Made by a program: the position numbers and the translations under genes. A stretch of DNA of 38,133 nt from a virus. The notes beneath the pieces were generated by a model. It was not told where the DNA came from. It ran no database searches and saw only the letters and a program-made list of their open reading frames with translations. The DNA is taken from the IMG/VR virus record IMGVR_UViG_3300035698_007443, positions 1-38,133 of that record. The stretch is one strand, 5' to 3'. Position 1 is the first letter of the stretch. Each line of letters begins with the position of its first letter. Shown in pieces: positions 31,862-38,111 of the stretch.

Positions 31862-31889
31862 AATATACCGCACTGTATGTTGTTTCAAA
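31862..31889 (-). promoter_or_regulatory. Possible promoter of the tnpB-like gene
   Basis: On the minus strand TTTGAA/TTGAAA lies 15-16 nt before TATATT (31867-31862). AAGAGG follows at 31837-31832. The spacing is short for sigma70, so this is only a candidate, but it is the best signal in the 140-bp gap between tRNA-Pro and the nuclease gene, which otherwise holds T-rich sequence and no gene. Confidence 0.4.
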
Positions 31890-31976
31890 CATCTTTTTTT
31901 TGTTTCGTGTGATGCGGTTTCGCCATCCCGGAATTGCTTTTTTCATGTTCACAAAAAAAATAGCCATGAGAAAAAA

Positions 31977-32056
31977 TGGTCTGGGTGGAGAGATTCGAAC
32001 TCCCGAGAATTTCCTCATCCCAAATGAGGCGTCTTAGACCGCTAGACTACACCCAG
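31977..32056 (-). tRNA. tRNA-Pro(TGG)
   Basis: Minus-strand cloverleaf: acceptor CTGGGTG/CACCCAG, anticodon stem CCTCA/TGAGG with loop TTTGGGA, T-loop TTCGAAT, discriminator A and encoded CCA. Confidence 0.95.
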
Positions 32057-32130
32057 ACTTTGCGGGCGGCACTGACTTTCACCATGACCAATCAGCCACT
32101 ATAGCGACCGTTGATTGCCACTCCGAAGAC

Positions 32131-32466
32131 TTAACTGTCACCATACTTCTTCTTCAGTCTCTCGTACTCACGGCAGTCCTTCTCTTCTTTCTTGGCTTTC
32201 TTGGTAGCTTTCCCTTTCTCTACTGCTTCATGTTTCTTTTTTCTTGCATTGAATTCTTTGTCTGTTTCAAGACGAGTTCCAGAAAATTCAACAGCATCAT
32301 CGTATACATACTCTACTCGAATATTGGTATATCCAGCAGCAACCATTTCATCTTTATTGTCTTGTAGTTCCTTTATTGCCCCGTCAATGGTTGTATCGAA
32401 AATATCATATGGACAAACACGTTCATACACAGCTTCCACTTCTTCTTTCTCATTTACGTAAGCCAT
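32131..32466 (-). CDS. Small charged phage protein, unknown function
   Basis: The 111-residue protein begins MAYVNEKEEVEAVYERVCPY. The C-terminal third is a highly charged helix, lysine- and glutamate-rich (EFNARKKKHEAVEKGKATKK then EYERLKKKYGDS). Phage early-region proteins with an N-terminal alpha/beta domain and a similar K/E-rich tail ending in YERLKKKYG are common, but their role is unknown to me. The start has an AGG motif (GAAAGGTATGTG) nearby. It lies between tRNA-Pro and tRNA-Ile. Confidence 0.7.
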   Translation of the reverse strand: MAYVNEKEEVEAVYERVCPYDIFDTTIDGAIKELQDNKDEMVAAGYTNIRVEYVYDDAVEFSGTRLETDKEFNARKKKHEAVEKGKATKKAKKEEKDCREYERLKKKYGDS

Positions 32467-32491
32467 TTCACATACCTTTCCAACGATGTTT

Positions 32492-32567
32492 TGGTGCAGG
32501 GGGACGAATTCGAATCGCCAACCTCAGCATTATCATTGCTGCCCTCTACCAGTTGAGATACCCCTGC
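32492..32567 (-). tRNA. tRNA-Ile(GAT)
   Basis: Minus-strand cloverleaf: acceptor GCAGGGG/CCCCTGC, anticodon stem CAGCA/TGCTG with loop ATGATAA, T-loop TTCGAAT, discriminator A and encoded CCA. Confidence 0.92.
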
Positions 32568-32584
32568 ACTTTGAATATGAAGAT

Positions 32585-32663
32585 GGGGATGGGTTCCATG
32601 CTTCCCTAAGAGCACAATGCTACCAGCTTAGGGCTGGTGGTCTGCTACGCATTGACCATCCCC
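32585..32663 (-). ncRNA. tRNA-sized structured RNA with predicted pseudoknot
   Basis: The element is closed by GGGGATGG/CCATCCCC and sits in line with the tRNA genes, but neither strand offers a proper T-arm. On the minus strand a GGTC/GACC hairpin is followed by ACCAG-loop-CTGGT. The loop CCCTAAG is fully complementary to CTTAGGG downstream, giving a 7-bp loop-to-downstream pairing (pseudoknot). Read as a tRNA the anticodon would be CTA with C at position 33 on the minus strand, or TAG on the plus strand. No CCA is encoded. It may be a degenerate tRNA, a small ribozyme or a regulatory RNA. Confidence 0.5.
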
Positions 32664-32676
32664 ATCAAATTATTTG

Positions 32677-32751
32677 GCATGAGCAGAAGGGATTGAACCC
32701 TCGTCTATCGGGTTGGAACCGATGGTAATAACCACTATACTATACTCATGC
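32677..32751 (-). tRNA. tRNA-Trp(CCA)
   Basis: Minus-strand cloverleaf: acceptor GCATGAG/CTCATGC, anticodon stem ATCGG/CCGAT with loop TTCCAAC, T-loop TTCAATC. Unlike its neighbours it has no encoded CCA end (acceptor is followed by CAAA). Confidence 0.92.
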
Positions 32752-32753
32752 TA

Positions 32754-32828
32754 TGGCTGCGGTAGGAGGGATCGAACCTCCGACTATCGGGCAACAGCCG
32801 ATTATTTTACCTACTAAACTACACCGCA
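32754..32828 (-). tRNA. tRNA-Asn(GTT)
   Basis: Minus-strand cloverleaf: acceptor TGCGGTG/TACCGCA, anticodon stem ATCGG/CCGAT with loop CTGTTGC, T-loop TTCGATC, discriminator G and encoded CCA. Confidence 0.93.
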
Positions 32829-32835
32829 GTCCTGC

Positions 32836-33192
32836 TTACTTATAACTGTATACGAAATAACCAAAAATGGCTACATCATTTGACTCGAAATCGTACTGTG
32901 CTCCAACACCAGCCCTATCTGCCATCGTGAATGACTTGAGTTGATCAATGACAGGAAATCCATCTGGTGCATCAGCACTACACCCAAGCCCAGCATTCGA
33001 GAAATCAACAGATGCAAATGTATCAGCATAGAACTCGAAGTCAAACCATTCCCCGATCCTGTAGCTAGCCTGTAGGCTCGGAACTGTAATATCCGCTGAA
33101 CTCCACAGGATGCCGACAGAGCCGTTGTTATCAGCAAGTGCAGGTGTAGCCATACAAGCGATTACTACGAGTGCTACAATCAGATTCTTCAT
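32836..33192 (-). CDS. Secreted (signal-peptide) protein, unknown function
   Basis: The 118-residue protein starts MKNLIVALVVIACMATPALA, a textbook Sec signal peptide with cleavage after PALA, then DNNGSVGILWSS. The mature part is beta-rich with aromatic strands (GEWFDFEFYADTFASVDFSN) and ends GYFVYSYK, like a small periplasmic or outer-membrane beta protein. The start is fixed by GGAGAC before the ATG. A longer upstream ATG would bury the signal peptide. A palindrome TTGAGTTACTCAA at 33216-33228 lies in its upstream region and could be an operator. A superinfection or envelope-modifying role is possible but unproven. Confidence 0.7.
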   Translation of the reverse strand: MKNLIVALVVIACMATPALADNNGSVGILWSSADITVPSLQASYRIGEWFDFEFYADTFASVDFSNAGLGCSADAPDGFPVIDQLKSFTMADRAGVGAQYDFESNDVAIFGYFVYSYK

Positions 33193-33263
33193 GTTGTCTC
33201 CGTTATACCCATTAGTTGAGTTACTCAAACAACGATTTTACCACATATTCTATTTTGCTTCAA

Positions 33264-34271
33264 TCAGTGCTTTTCCGTTCCACCACTACGAGACAGATAA
33301 TCATCTGAAACAAACTTGAGGATTCTCCTCCCTATTTTAGCATGAGTGCTGTTCAGTAGCGATCTGACAACAACGCCTTCGCGCATGCACTCACCCTCGC
33401 ATTCTGTATTTCCAGAAGCAAGTTCACGCATCTTGTCTCGATCATATGGCCCACGATAGATAACAGGTGCTGTTGGAATGTCGTGCTCTTCACAGGTAAC
33501 GGAAAACTCATCACAGGTATAGTACAGGCCGTCAACCTCTATGTCAAACGCTCGATATAGATATTCACCAGAGCTTGTGCCATACCGCAAGTCCTGGACC
33601 CATCCATAAATCTCTCCGTAGATGATGGCGCTGTACTCAGCATCGAGCGAACGCAATAAATCCCTAAGCGGATGAATGAACATTGGCTGCTCATATAGAG
33701 AACTTATGCCCATCGGATGTGTGTGATTACGGCTACCCACCATGAACTCGCAGTCAACATATCCAATCCTGCTGTTTGTACCATGAATCTTTTCAGTTGC
33801 AACAACCATCTCTCCAGGCTCGAACACGGAAGGATAGTTACGTTCGTTTTGTATCTTCGTATACAGACAGAAGTGTGGGTGGTTTGATATCAGGTTGGCA
33901 TCTTGCGGCTCTGGTGGATCGTACTTCTCGATGTTGTAAAACTCAGCAGCGTTGCTACCGACATCAAGATTGTCATCGTTGGGAATAACAAAGCCATGAC
34001 TTGGTTCGCCACGCAACTTCACAGCACGAACTCTCCCGTGTTGTGGCCCACTCTTACCAAACGATAGATACTTAACAACACCCCACGTTGTTGCTATATC
34101 CACTGGTACTATCGACTCTGGCGGGATGTGAACAACAACATCTCCATCGTTGAATGATTCCTTTTTAACAACAACCTGCCAACCACCAACCTGCGCGATT
34201 TCGAGAGAATCAGCATTTGGATGAACGCTTATGCTATCTATTGCACATACGCTACAGATTAGATCGCTCAC
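33264..34271 (-). CDS. RNA ligase (Rnl family, DraRnl/Rnl5-like)
   Basis: The product, about 335 residues, is an ATP-dependent RNA ligase. An N-terminal OB-like domain (DSISVHPNADSLEIAQVGGW) precedes the adenylyltransferase domain. Motif I is VATEKIHGTNSRIGYV with the catalytic K of KIHG. Motif III is IIYGEIYGWV, motif IV is MREGVVVRSL and motif V is RRILKFVSDDYL. This order and the N-terminal extension match the Deinococcus RnlA-type family. It seals RNA nicks. Surrounded by tRNA genes, its likely job is repair of tRNAs cut by host anticodon nucleases. The GTG at 34271 is preferred because GGAG lies five nt upstream. An ATG at 34292 has no such site. Confidence 0.85.
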   Translation of the reverse strand: MSDLICSVCAIDSISVHPNADSLEIAQVGGWQVVVKKESFNDGDVVVHIPPESIVPVDIATTWGVVKYLSFGKSGPQHGRVRAVKLRGEPSHGFVIPNDDNLDVGSNAAEFYNIEKYDPPEPQDANLISNHPHFCLYTKIQNERNYPSVFEPGEMVVATEKIHGTNSRIGYVDCEFMVGSRNHTHPMGISSLYEQPMFIHPLRDLLRSLDAEYSAIIYGEIYGWVQDLRYGTSSGEYLYRAFDIEVDGLYYTCDEFSVTCEEHDIPTAPVIYRGPYDRDKMRELASGNTECEGECMREGVVVRSLLNSTHAKIGRRILKFVSDDYLSRSGGTEKH

Positions 34272-34301
34272 TCGATCTCCATTCCTTTGCATGATTTGTT
34301 G

Positions 34302-34378
34302 TGGTGCCCCGAGTCGGACTCGAACCGACGACTCCCTGATTAAAAGTCAGGTACTGCTACCAACTGAGTTACCGAGGC
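34302..34378 (-). tRNA. tRNA-Lys(TTT)
   Basis: Minus-strand cloverleaf: acceptor GCCTCGG/TCGGGGC, anticodon stem CCTGA/TCAGG with loop CTTTTAA, T-loop TTCGAGT, discriminator A and encoded CCA. Confidence 0.95.
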
Positions 34379-34386
34379 ACAAAGAT

Positions 34387-34463
34387 TGGAGCGCCCGACA
34401 GGACTCGAACCTGTGTCAAATCGGGTAGAATCCGACCACTCTAATCCACTGAGTTACGGGCGC
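34387..34463 (-). tRNA. tRNA-Arg(TCT)
   Basis: Minus-strand cloverleaf: acceptor GCGCCCG/CGGGCGC, anticodon stem GTCGG/CCGAT with loop ATTCTAC, T-loop TTCGAGT, discriminator T and encoded CCA. Confidence 0.95.
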
Positions 34464-34478
34464 TTTTCGTTAGGCATA

Positions 34479-34766
34479 CTATTCAAGATCGAGTTTTTCC
34501 TGCGCATCACTAATGAGTATTTCCCTTTCTTCTCGTGGAACATCATCACTGATATGAACCATTGTCCAATCAGCAGCTACACCTTGAAGAACGTCTTCCC
34601 ATGGTTTATCAATCTGATGTACCCATCCAACTGTCCATTCTGGTGGATTCCACGATCCATCTACATCATCAACGCTATTGTTGGCTATCGTCTCCGCTTC
34701 TTCTTTTGAAGCTGCATAAACATCTACATCGAATGTTCTTTCAAACTCAATCCTGTAGTACGGCAT
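34479..34766 (-). CDS. Small phage protein, unknown function
   Basis: The 95-residue acidic protein starts MPYYRIEFERTFDVDVYAAS. The start follows GGAGG with a 5-nt spacer. An ATG four codons earlier is less well placed. The N-terminal beta strand, then KEEAETIANNSVDDVDGSWN, resembles short phage proteins with a beta-alpha 'DpnD/PcfM-like' fold (xYRVxVEETxxxxVxVxAxSxEEAxxxA), which is a tentative resemblance. No function is proposed. It lies between tRNA-Arg and tRNA-Met. Confidence 0.65.
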   Translation of the reverse strand: MPYYRIEFERTFDVDVYAASKEEAETIANNSVDDVDGSWNPPEWTVGWVHQIDKPWEDVLQGVAADWTMVHISDDVPREEREILISDAQEKLDLE

Positions 34767-34783
34767 ATCGACCTCCAATTTGT

Positions 34784-34860
34784 TGGTGGGCGCACGAGGG
34801 ATTGAACCTCGGACCTGCGCATTATGGGTGCGCTGCTCTGAACCCCTGAGCTATACGCCC
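34784..34860 (-). tRNA. tRNA-Met(CAT), C33 variant
   Basis: Minus-strand cloverleaf: acceptor GGGCGTA/TGCGCCC, anticodon stem GCGCA/TGCGC with loop CCCATAA, T-loop TTCAATC, discriminator A and encoded CCA. The loop has C where U33 is nearly universal. The CAT anticodon could also be tRNA-Ile2 if C34 is modified. Confidence 0.88.
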
Positions 34861-34865
34861 ATGTT

Positions 34866-34950
34866 TGGTGCCGGAGGAGGGATTTGAACCCTCAATCCCG
34901 AAGGCACCTGTTCTTAAAACAGGCATGTATTCCAGTTCCACCACCCCGGC
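34866..34950 (-). tRNA. tRNA-Leu(TAA)
   Basis: Minus-strand class II tRNA: acceptor GCCGGGG/CTCCGGC, anticodon stem CCTGT/ACAGG with loop TTTAAGA, long variable arm (TGCCTTCGGGA), T-loop TTCAAAT, discriminator A and encoded CCA. Confidence 0.95.
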
Positions 34951-34956
34951 AATATT

Positions 34957-35034
34957 TGGTAGCGGAGGTGGGATTTGAACCCACACTACCCGATTTTTGA
35001 GATCGGTCCCTCTGCCAATTGGACTCACTCCGCC
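34957..35034 (-). tRNA. tRNA with CAA anticodon (Leu), atypical short variable arm
   Basis: Minus-strand cloverleaf: acceptor GGCGGAG/CTCCGCT, anticodon stem CCGAT/ATCGG with loop CTCAAAA, T-loop TTCAAAT, discriminator A and encoded CCA. The anticodon reads UUG (Leu), but the variable region is only 5 nt, whereas bacterial leucine tRNAs have a long arm. Amino acid identity is therefore uncertain. Confidence 0.85.
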
Positions 35035-35038
35035 ATTT

Positions 35039-35115
35039 TGGTAACCCCGGAGGGATTCGAACCCCCAACACAGCGGGTCTAAACCGCACGCATCTACCAG
35101 TTGGGCTACGGGGTT
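35039..35115 (-). tRNA. tRNA with TAG anticodon (Leu), atypical short variable arm
   Basis: Minus-strand cloverleaf: acceptor AACCCCG/CGGGGTT, anticodon stem TGCGG/CCGCT with loop TTTAGAC, T-loop TTCGAAT, discriminator A and encoded CCA. The anticodon reads CUA (Leu), but the variable arm is only 5 nt and the outermost anticodon pair is mismatched. Charging identity is uncertain. Confidence 0.85.
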
Positions 35116-35127
35116 ACTAATATTAAT

Positions 35128-35217
35128 TGGAGCCAGCGGTAGGATTCGAACCTACGATGTTAGCCAATCGGCACCAGATTTACAGTCTGGCTCCTTCAGC
35201 CACTTGGATACGCTGGC
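35128..35217 (-). tRNA. tRNA-Tyr(GTA)
   Basis: Minus-strand class II tRNA: acceptor GCCAGCG/CGCTGGC, anticodon stem CCAGA/TCTGG with loop CTGTAAA, long variable arm, T-loop TTCGAAT, discriminator T and encoded CCA. Confidence 0.94.
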
Positions 35218-35226
35218 ATCAGATCA

Positions 35227-35532
35227 TTAGTCAAACATCTCTTGTACTTTTCTCCACAACTCGAAGTACAATGCATCTCCGTAACGGACAACATGTGGTG
35301 TAAACTCGTCAATGCCATCTTCGATCTTGCGGATAGACATTGGCGTACACCAATCAATGTATGCATCCTGGTTAGCATCTATGAACAACATCTTGGCTTG
35401 CCCGCGTGTCTTGGCAACCACAACATCGACTATTCCTACAATCTCTCTGCGTTCCCAGTAGTCGATAGTCTCGACTGTTGCCTCGTGCTCACCTGCATCG
35501 CAAAAGTATGCATTCATTACTGTGTTTACCAT
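35227..35532 (-). CDS. Small phage protein, unknown function
   Basis: The 101-residue protein (MVNTVMNAYFCDAGEHEATV) has strands and helices consistent with a compact alpha/beta fold. VAKTRGQAKMLFIDANQDAY is its most distinctive stretch and resembles short phage proteins that start with an 'F-x-V-x-A-x-x-x-G-x-A-r' pattern. Its ATG overlaps the previous stop as TAATG, implying coupling. It is not recognised. Confidence 0.6.
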   Translation of the reverse strand: MVNTVMNAYFCDAGEHEATVETIDYWERREIVGIVDVVVAKTRGQAKMLFIDANQDAYIDWCTPMSIRKIEDGIDEFTPHVVRYGDALYFELWRKVQEMFD

Positions 35533-35978
35533 TAGATTGATATAACTGTATTTTCGTTAAATTTCCCATCATAGTTTGCTCCACAAGAATGTCTCAAGGA
35601 AAGAAGTGGAATCTCTTGTATACCAAGATGGTTACACTGTTTTGTAGCCCATTTACCTCCACACTGATCTTCGACAACTTTGAACACGAATTCCTTGGCC
35701 CAATCCCATACAGAACTCATATCACTTGTGCTATCTTCGTCAAAGACAAACCCAGGCCAATGCTCAATAACAGCACCATGCTTCATCCTGTCTGCACGCC
35801 CAAATGATATGTCACGACCTACTTGCTTGTTGTACATATCATTTACAGAACACTTAGCAATCCCAACCTTTACCATTTGTGCTTCTTCGTCGAGGATAAC
35901 ACAAGCAGTAACACCACCACGCCCAAATAGATTATCATCGTCATCGTAATACCTGTAGTGAATGTACCTCGGTTTCAT
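35532..35978 (-). CDS. Phage protein, unknown function
   Basis: The 148-residue protein starts MKPRYIHYRYYDDDDNLFGR, set by GGAGAT immediately before the ATG. GGVTACVILDEEAQMVKVGI, then KCSVNDMYNKQVGRDISFGR, is reminiscent of phage proteins of unknown function that contain a C-x-x-x-D-x-F/Y-x-K-x-x-G-r motif. A cysteine pair occurs later (EDQCGGKWATKQCN). No function is claimed. It is coupled to the following small gene by a TAATG overlap. Confidence 0.65.
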   Translation of the reverse strand: MKPRYIHYRYYDDDDNLFGRGGVTACVILDEEAQMVKVGIAKCSVNDMYNKQVGRDISFGRADRMKHGAVIEHWPGFVFDEDSTSDMSSVWDWAKEFVFKVVEDQCGGKWATKQCNHLGIQEIPLLSLRHSCGANYDGKFNENTVISI

Positions 35979-36042
35979 ATCTCCATCCTTTCGTTTATTA
36001 CGTGTTGTTATAAGCCTACCCAACGGTAACCTACATCAAACA

Positions 36043-36492
36043 TTACTTCACAACAGTTGTTACCGTGTTGATAAACTCACTCATTACAAGATAGTCAATG
36101 GTGGCAATATTGATGATGTTAATAACACAACCAACTATAGACCCAAAAATACCAATAGACCCAAATACAATACCTAATGCCCACATGTTGTCACGGGTAT
36201 ACAAACGACTACTAACAACAACAAAAACTATGCTGAGAATCAATCCAAATACTGCAACACCAAGACATGAATAACAATTGATAGTATATCGTCTTTCAAT
36301 AGCCTGATAATACACCAGTCCCGGTCCGCTCAGTTTTCCTTCCAGCAAATCAACAATGCCTTCAACACAATCTACCATTCCATCTGCATCAAGCACAACT
36401 TCAACAGTCTGTGCTTTCTCCGAAGATTCATCTGCAACACAAACACCTGCTGTAACCAAAAGAACAACAAAAAACCATACATTAGTGTTCAT
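36043..36492 (-). CDS. Membrane protein with signal sequence and two TM segments
   Basis: The 149-residue protein starts MNTNVWFFVVLLVTAGVCVA, a signal or anchor sequence. The start follows AAAGGAGACAGGT. An acidic loop comes next (KAQTVEVVLDADGMVDCVEG), then two membrane spans (LGVAVFGLILSIVFVVVSS and LGIVFGSIGIFGSIVGCVIN). It is probably inserted in the host inner membrane. Phages often encode such proteins for superinfection exclusion or lysis control, but nothing in this sequence identifies the role. Confidence 0.65.
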   Translation of the reverse strand: MNTNVWFFVVLLVTAGVCVADESSEKAQTVEVVLDADGMVDCVEGIVDLLEGKLSGPGLVYYQAIERRYTINCYSCLGVAVFGLILSIVFVVVSSRLYTRDNMWALGIVFGSIGIFGSIVGCVINIINIATIDYLVMSEFINTVTTVVK

Positions 36493-36585
36493 ACCTGTCT
36501 CCTTTGTGTTGTTGTATGTTGCACATATGCGCAACATGCTTGTTTCTTACAACATACCCGCCAATCACTACGGCCAAACATCTTT

Positions 36586-36662
36586 TGGAGCCGGTGGTCC
36601 GATTTGAACGGACGGCCTGAGAAGTACAAATTCCCTGCTCTAATCCACTGAGCTACACCGGC
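36586..36662 (-). tRNA. tRNA-Thr(TGT)
   Basis: Minus-strand cloverleaf: acceptor GCCGGTG/CACCGGC, anticodon stem GGGAA/TTCTC with loop TTTGTAC, T-loop TTCAAAT, discriminator T and encoded CCA. Its 5' ten bases overlap the 3' end of the upstream small gene. Confidence 0.94.
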
Positions 36663-36934
36663 TCATCATCCAACAGATACTGAGTGCTTGCTATCATGTC
36701 TTCAATGGCTTTCTGTGGTGTCATGCCATAGCCTTGGGGGTAATCATTACATACAACAAAGTGACGTTTTACGATGCCACCCCCGTCAGGAACAACTGTC
36801 TTGATTGTGTGTGCTGTCCACTTCTCATCCATAGAATACAACTCTGGGTTGTCTCTACGATCTTCAGCAGATGAACAATATAGCCTTATCGTAAACCCAC
36901 GACCAATCTTAACCATGAACTCATCAAGCGTCAT
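36653..36934 (-). CDS. Small phage protein, unknown function
   Basis: The 93-residue protein begins MTLDEFMVKIGRGFTIRLYC. Its C-terminal part CNDYPQGYGMTPQKAIEDMI is a typical 'G-x-G-x-T-P-x-x-A-I-x-D' pattern of short phage and plasmid proteins of unknown function. The stop codon lies inside the tRNA-Thr 5' end (10-bp overlap), so mRNA and tRNA processing compete for the same sequence. No function is proposed. Confidence 0.65.
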   Translation of the reverse strand: MTLDEFMVKIGRGFTIRLYCSSAEDRRDNPELYSMDEKWTAHTIKTVVPDGGGIVKRHFVVCNDYPQGYGMTPQKAIEDMIASTQYLLDDEPV

Positions 36935-36955
36935 GCTTCACCTCTTTGATGTATT

Positions 36956-37032
36956 TGGTGCCCCCAGCGGGATTCGAACCCGCGATTTCAACCTTGAAAG
37001 GGTTGCGTCCTTGACCGCTAGACTATGGGGGC
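36956..37032 (-). tRNA. tRNA-Glu(TTC)
   Basis: Minus-strand cloverleaf: acceptor GCCCCCA/TGGGGGC, anticodon stem CAACC/GGTTG with loop CTTTCAA, T-loop TTCGAAT, discriminator A and encoded CCA. Confidence 0.95.
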
Positions 37033-37037
37033 ACTCG

Positions 37038-37298
37038 CTAATTTTCCATTACTCTTACCATTAAACTCCAGATACTCTCAAACAAACCACACTTCCGCTC
37101 GAACAACTGACACTTCCCGTCGTTGTTTACATTTCTACAATCAAGCACTCCTTCCCAACCAATACGACCAGTTATCGAACAAGTGTGTCTTACTGCATTG
37201 GCATGACATAACCAGCTTTCTCCACCAAAATAATCGGATGGATAGTAACGACAATGCCTGCACCTCACACAAATCACTTTCTCATTAATCTTGGACAT
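37038..37298 (-). CDS. Cysteine-rich putative zinc-binding protein
   Basis: The 86-residue protein has a CVRCRHC cluster near the start, then WLCHAN, HTCSITGR and LDCRNVN...KCQLFERKC, enough cysteine and histidine for one or two zinc sites. This pattern resembles short phage zinc proteins that begin with a CxxCxxC-like cluster and end in a C-x-x-F motif. It overlaps the upstream basic protein gene by 25 bp. The function is unknown. Nucleic-acid binding is possible. Confidence 0.6.
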   Translation of the reverse strand: MSKINEKVICVRCRHCRYYPSDYFGGESWLCHANAVRHTCSITGRIGWEGVLDCRNVNNDGKCQLFERKCGLFESIWSLMVRVMEN

Positions 37299-37489
37299 GT
37301 TGCTGGATCAAACATTCCTTTTCCGTCTCTTGGAGAGCGATATGGATTCCCAAACTGCCACTTGTGGGCTACTTGCCCTGTGCTTCTCTCCCATGCTCGT
37401 CTACGCCTACGCGAGAACCGCTTGTACCATCCACTCCACTTGGTAGAACAGAATGCTGAGAAAGGTCTCTTCTTACGCGATCTCGACAT
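37274..37489 (-). CDS. Small basic MSRSRKK-type phage protein
   Basis: The 71-residue highly basic protein starts MSRSRKKRPFSAFCSTKWSG and continues with a run of arginines (RFSRRRRRAWERS). Short proteins with the same MSRSRKK opening are frequent in phage genomes and remain uncharacterised. The charge suggests nucleic-acid binding. Its end overlaps the zinc-binding protein gene. Confidence 0.65.
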   Translation of the reverse strand: MSRSRKKRPFSAFCSTKWSGWYKRFSRRRRRAWERSTGQVAHKWQFGNPYRSPRDGKGMFDPATCPRLMRK

Positions 37490-37551
37490 ACGACCACCAC
37501 CAATTAGCTTTTACCAACAAACGGTATGTGACTGTTCTTGTATAAAACTGT

Positions 37552-37639
37552 TGGAGGCAGAGGGGAGATTCGAACTCCCGAAACCTTTCGGTCTAACGGT
37601 TTTCAGGACCGCCGCCTTAAGCCACTCGGCCACCCTGCC
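37552..37639 (-). tRNA. tRNA-Ser(TGA), C33 variant
   Basis: Minus-strand class II tRNA: acceptor GGCAGGG/CTCTGCC, anticodon stem GCGGT/ACCGT with loop CCTGAAA, long variable arm, T-loop TTCGAAT, discriminator T and encoded CCA. Position 33 is C rather than U. Confidence 0.93.
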
Positions 37640-37975
37640 TCAATCACTGTTATTCCAAACAAGGACTGCCTCTGTTCCATCTGGAGACATAATCGGAATC
37701 CACGCCTCCATGCCAGACTTATATGGATGGCTTTTCCAATGTAGCCCTAGATCAAGCATGAGTTCATCAACTTCAAACTCGCTTGGGTTTTTTCCATAGA
37801 ACCGCTTTATAACATCATCCCTGAATTCTTTCGGCAATGGCTGTAAATAACCTTTCTCGGACGGATGTGAACAAGACACCCCGCCTGCTTGATGTTCCCA
37901 TTCATATCCAGAATCATCAACGACGAGTATTGCTGCACCACTGCCTATTTCATCGTATATACACATTTTCATAGC
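37640..37975 (-). CDS. Small phage protein, unknown function
   Basis: The 111-residue protein begins MKMCIYDEIGSGAAILVVDD. The start follows AAGGAG by eight nt. A second in-frame ATG two codons later is also possible. The protein looks alpha/beta, with QPLPKEFRDDVIKRFYGKNP in the middle, and carries no recognised motif. Its stop codon directly abuts the 5' end of tRNA-Ser (37639), so no spacer separates the coding region from the tRNA. Confidence 0.6.
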   Translation of the reverse strand, partial: AMKMCIYDEIGSGAAILVVDDSGYEWEHQAGGVSCSHPSEKGYLQPLPKEFRDDVIKRFYGKNPSEFEVDELMLDLGLHWKSHPYKSGMEAWIPIMSPDGTEAVLVWNNSD

Positions 37976-38111
37976 ATATCTCCTTAATATACTTGGTACC
38001 GGGAACAATGCATCATTTACAACAATTCACAATGTAACACAAGAATAGACAATGCTATTTGCGCCAACACAGCATCACTACCAATATTGACCCATGCATT
38101 TTCTCTCTCTT

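Noticed and set aside
30443-31980. Complete IS200/IS605 element around tnpB
   Set aside because: No tnpA, no subterminal IS hairpins and no recognisable element ends were found; the 3' side is an array instead.
32057-32130. Possible extra tRNA after tRNA-Pro
   Set aside because: No acceptor pairing, T-loop or anticodon arm can be built; nothing else is seen there.
32585-32663. A functional tRNA-Leu(TAG) or amber suppressor tRNA(CTA)
   Set aside because: Neither strand forms a T-arm with a TTCRA loop and there is no CCA end; recorded as a structured RNA of unknown type.
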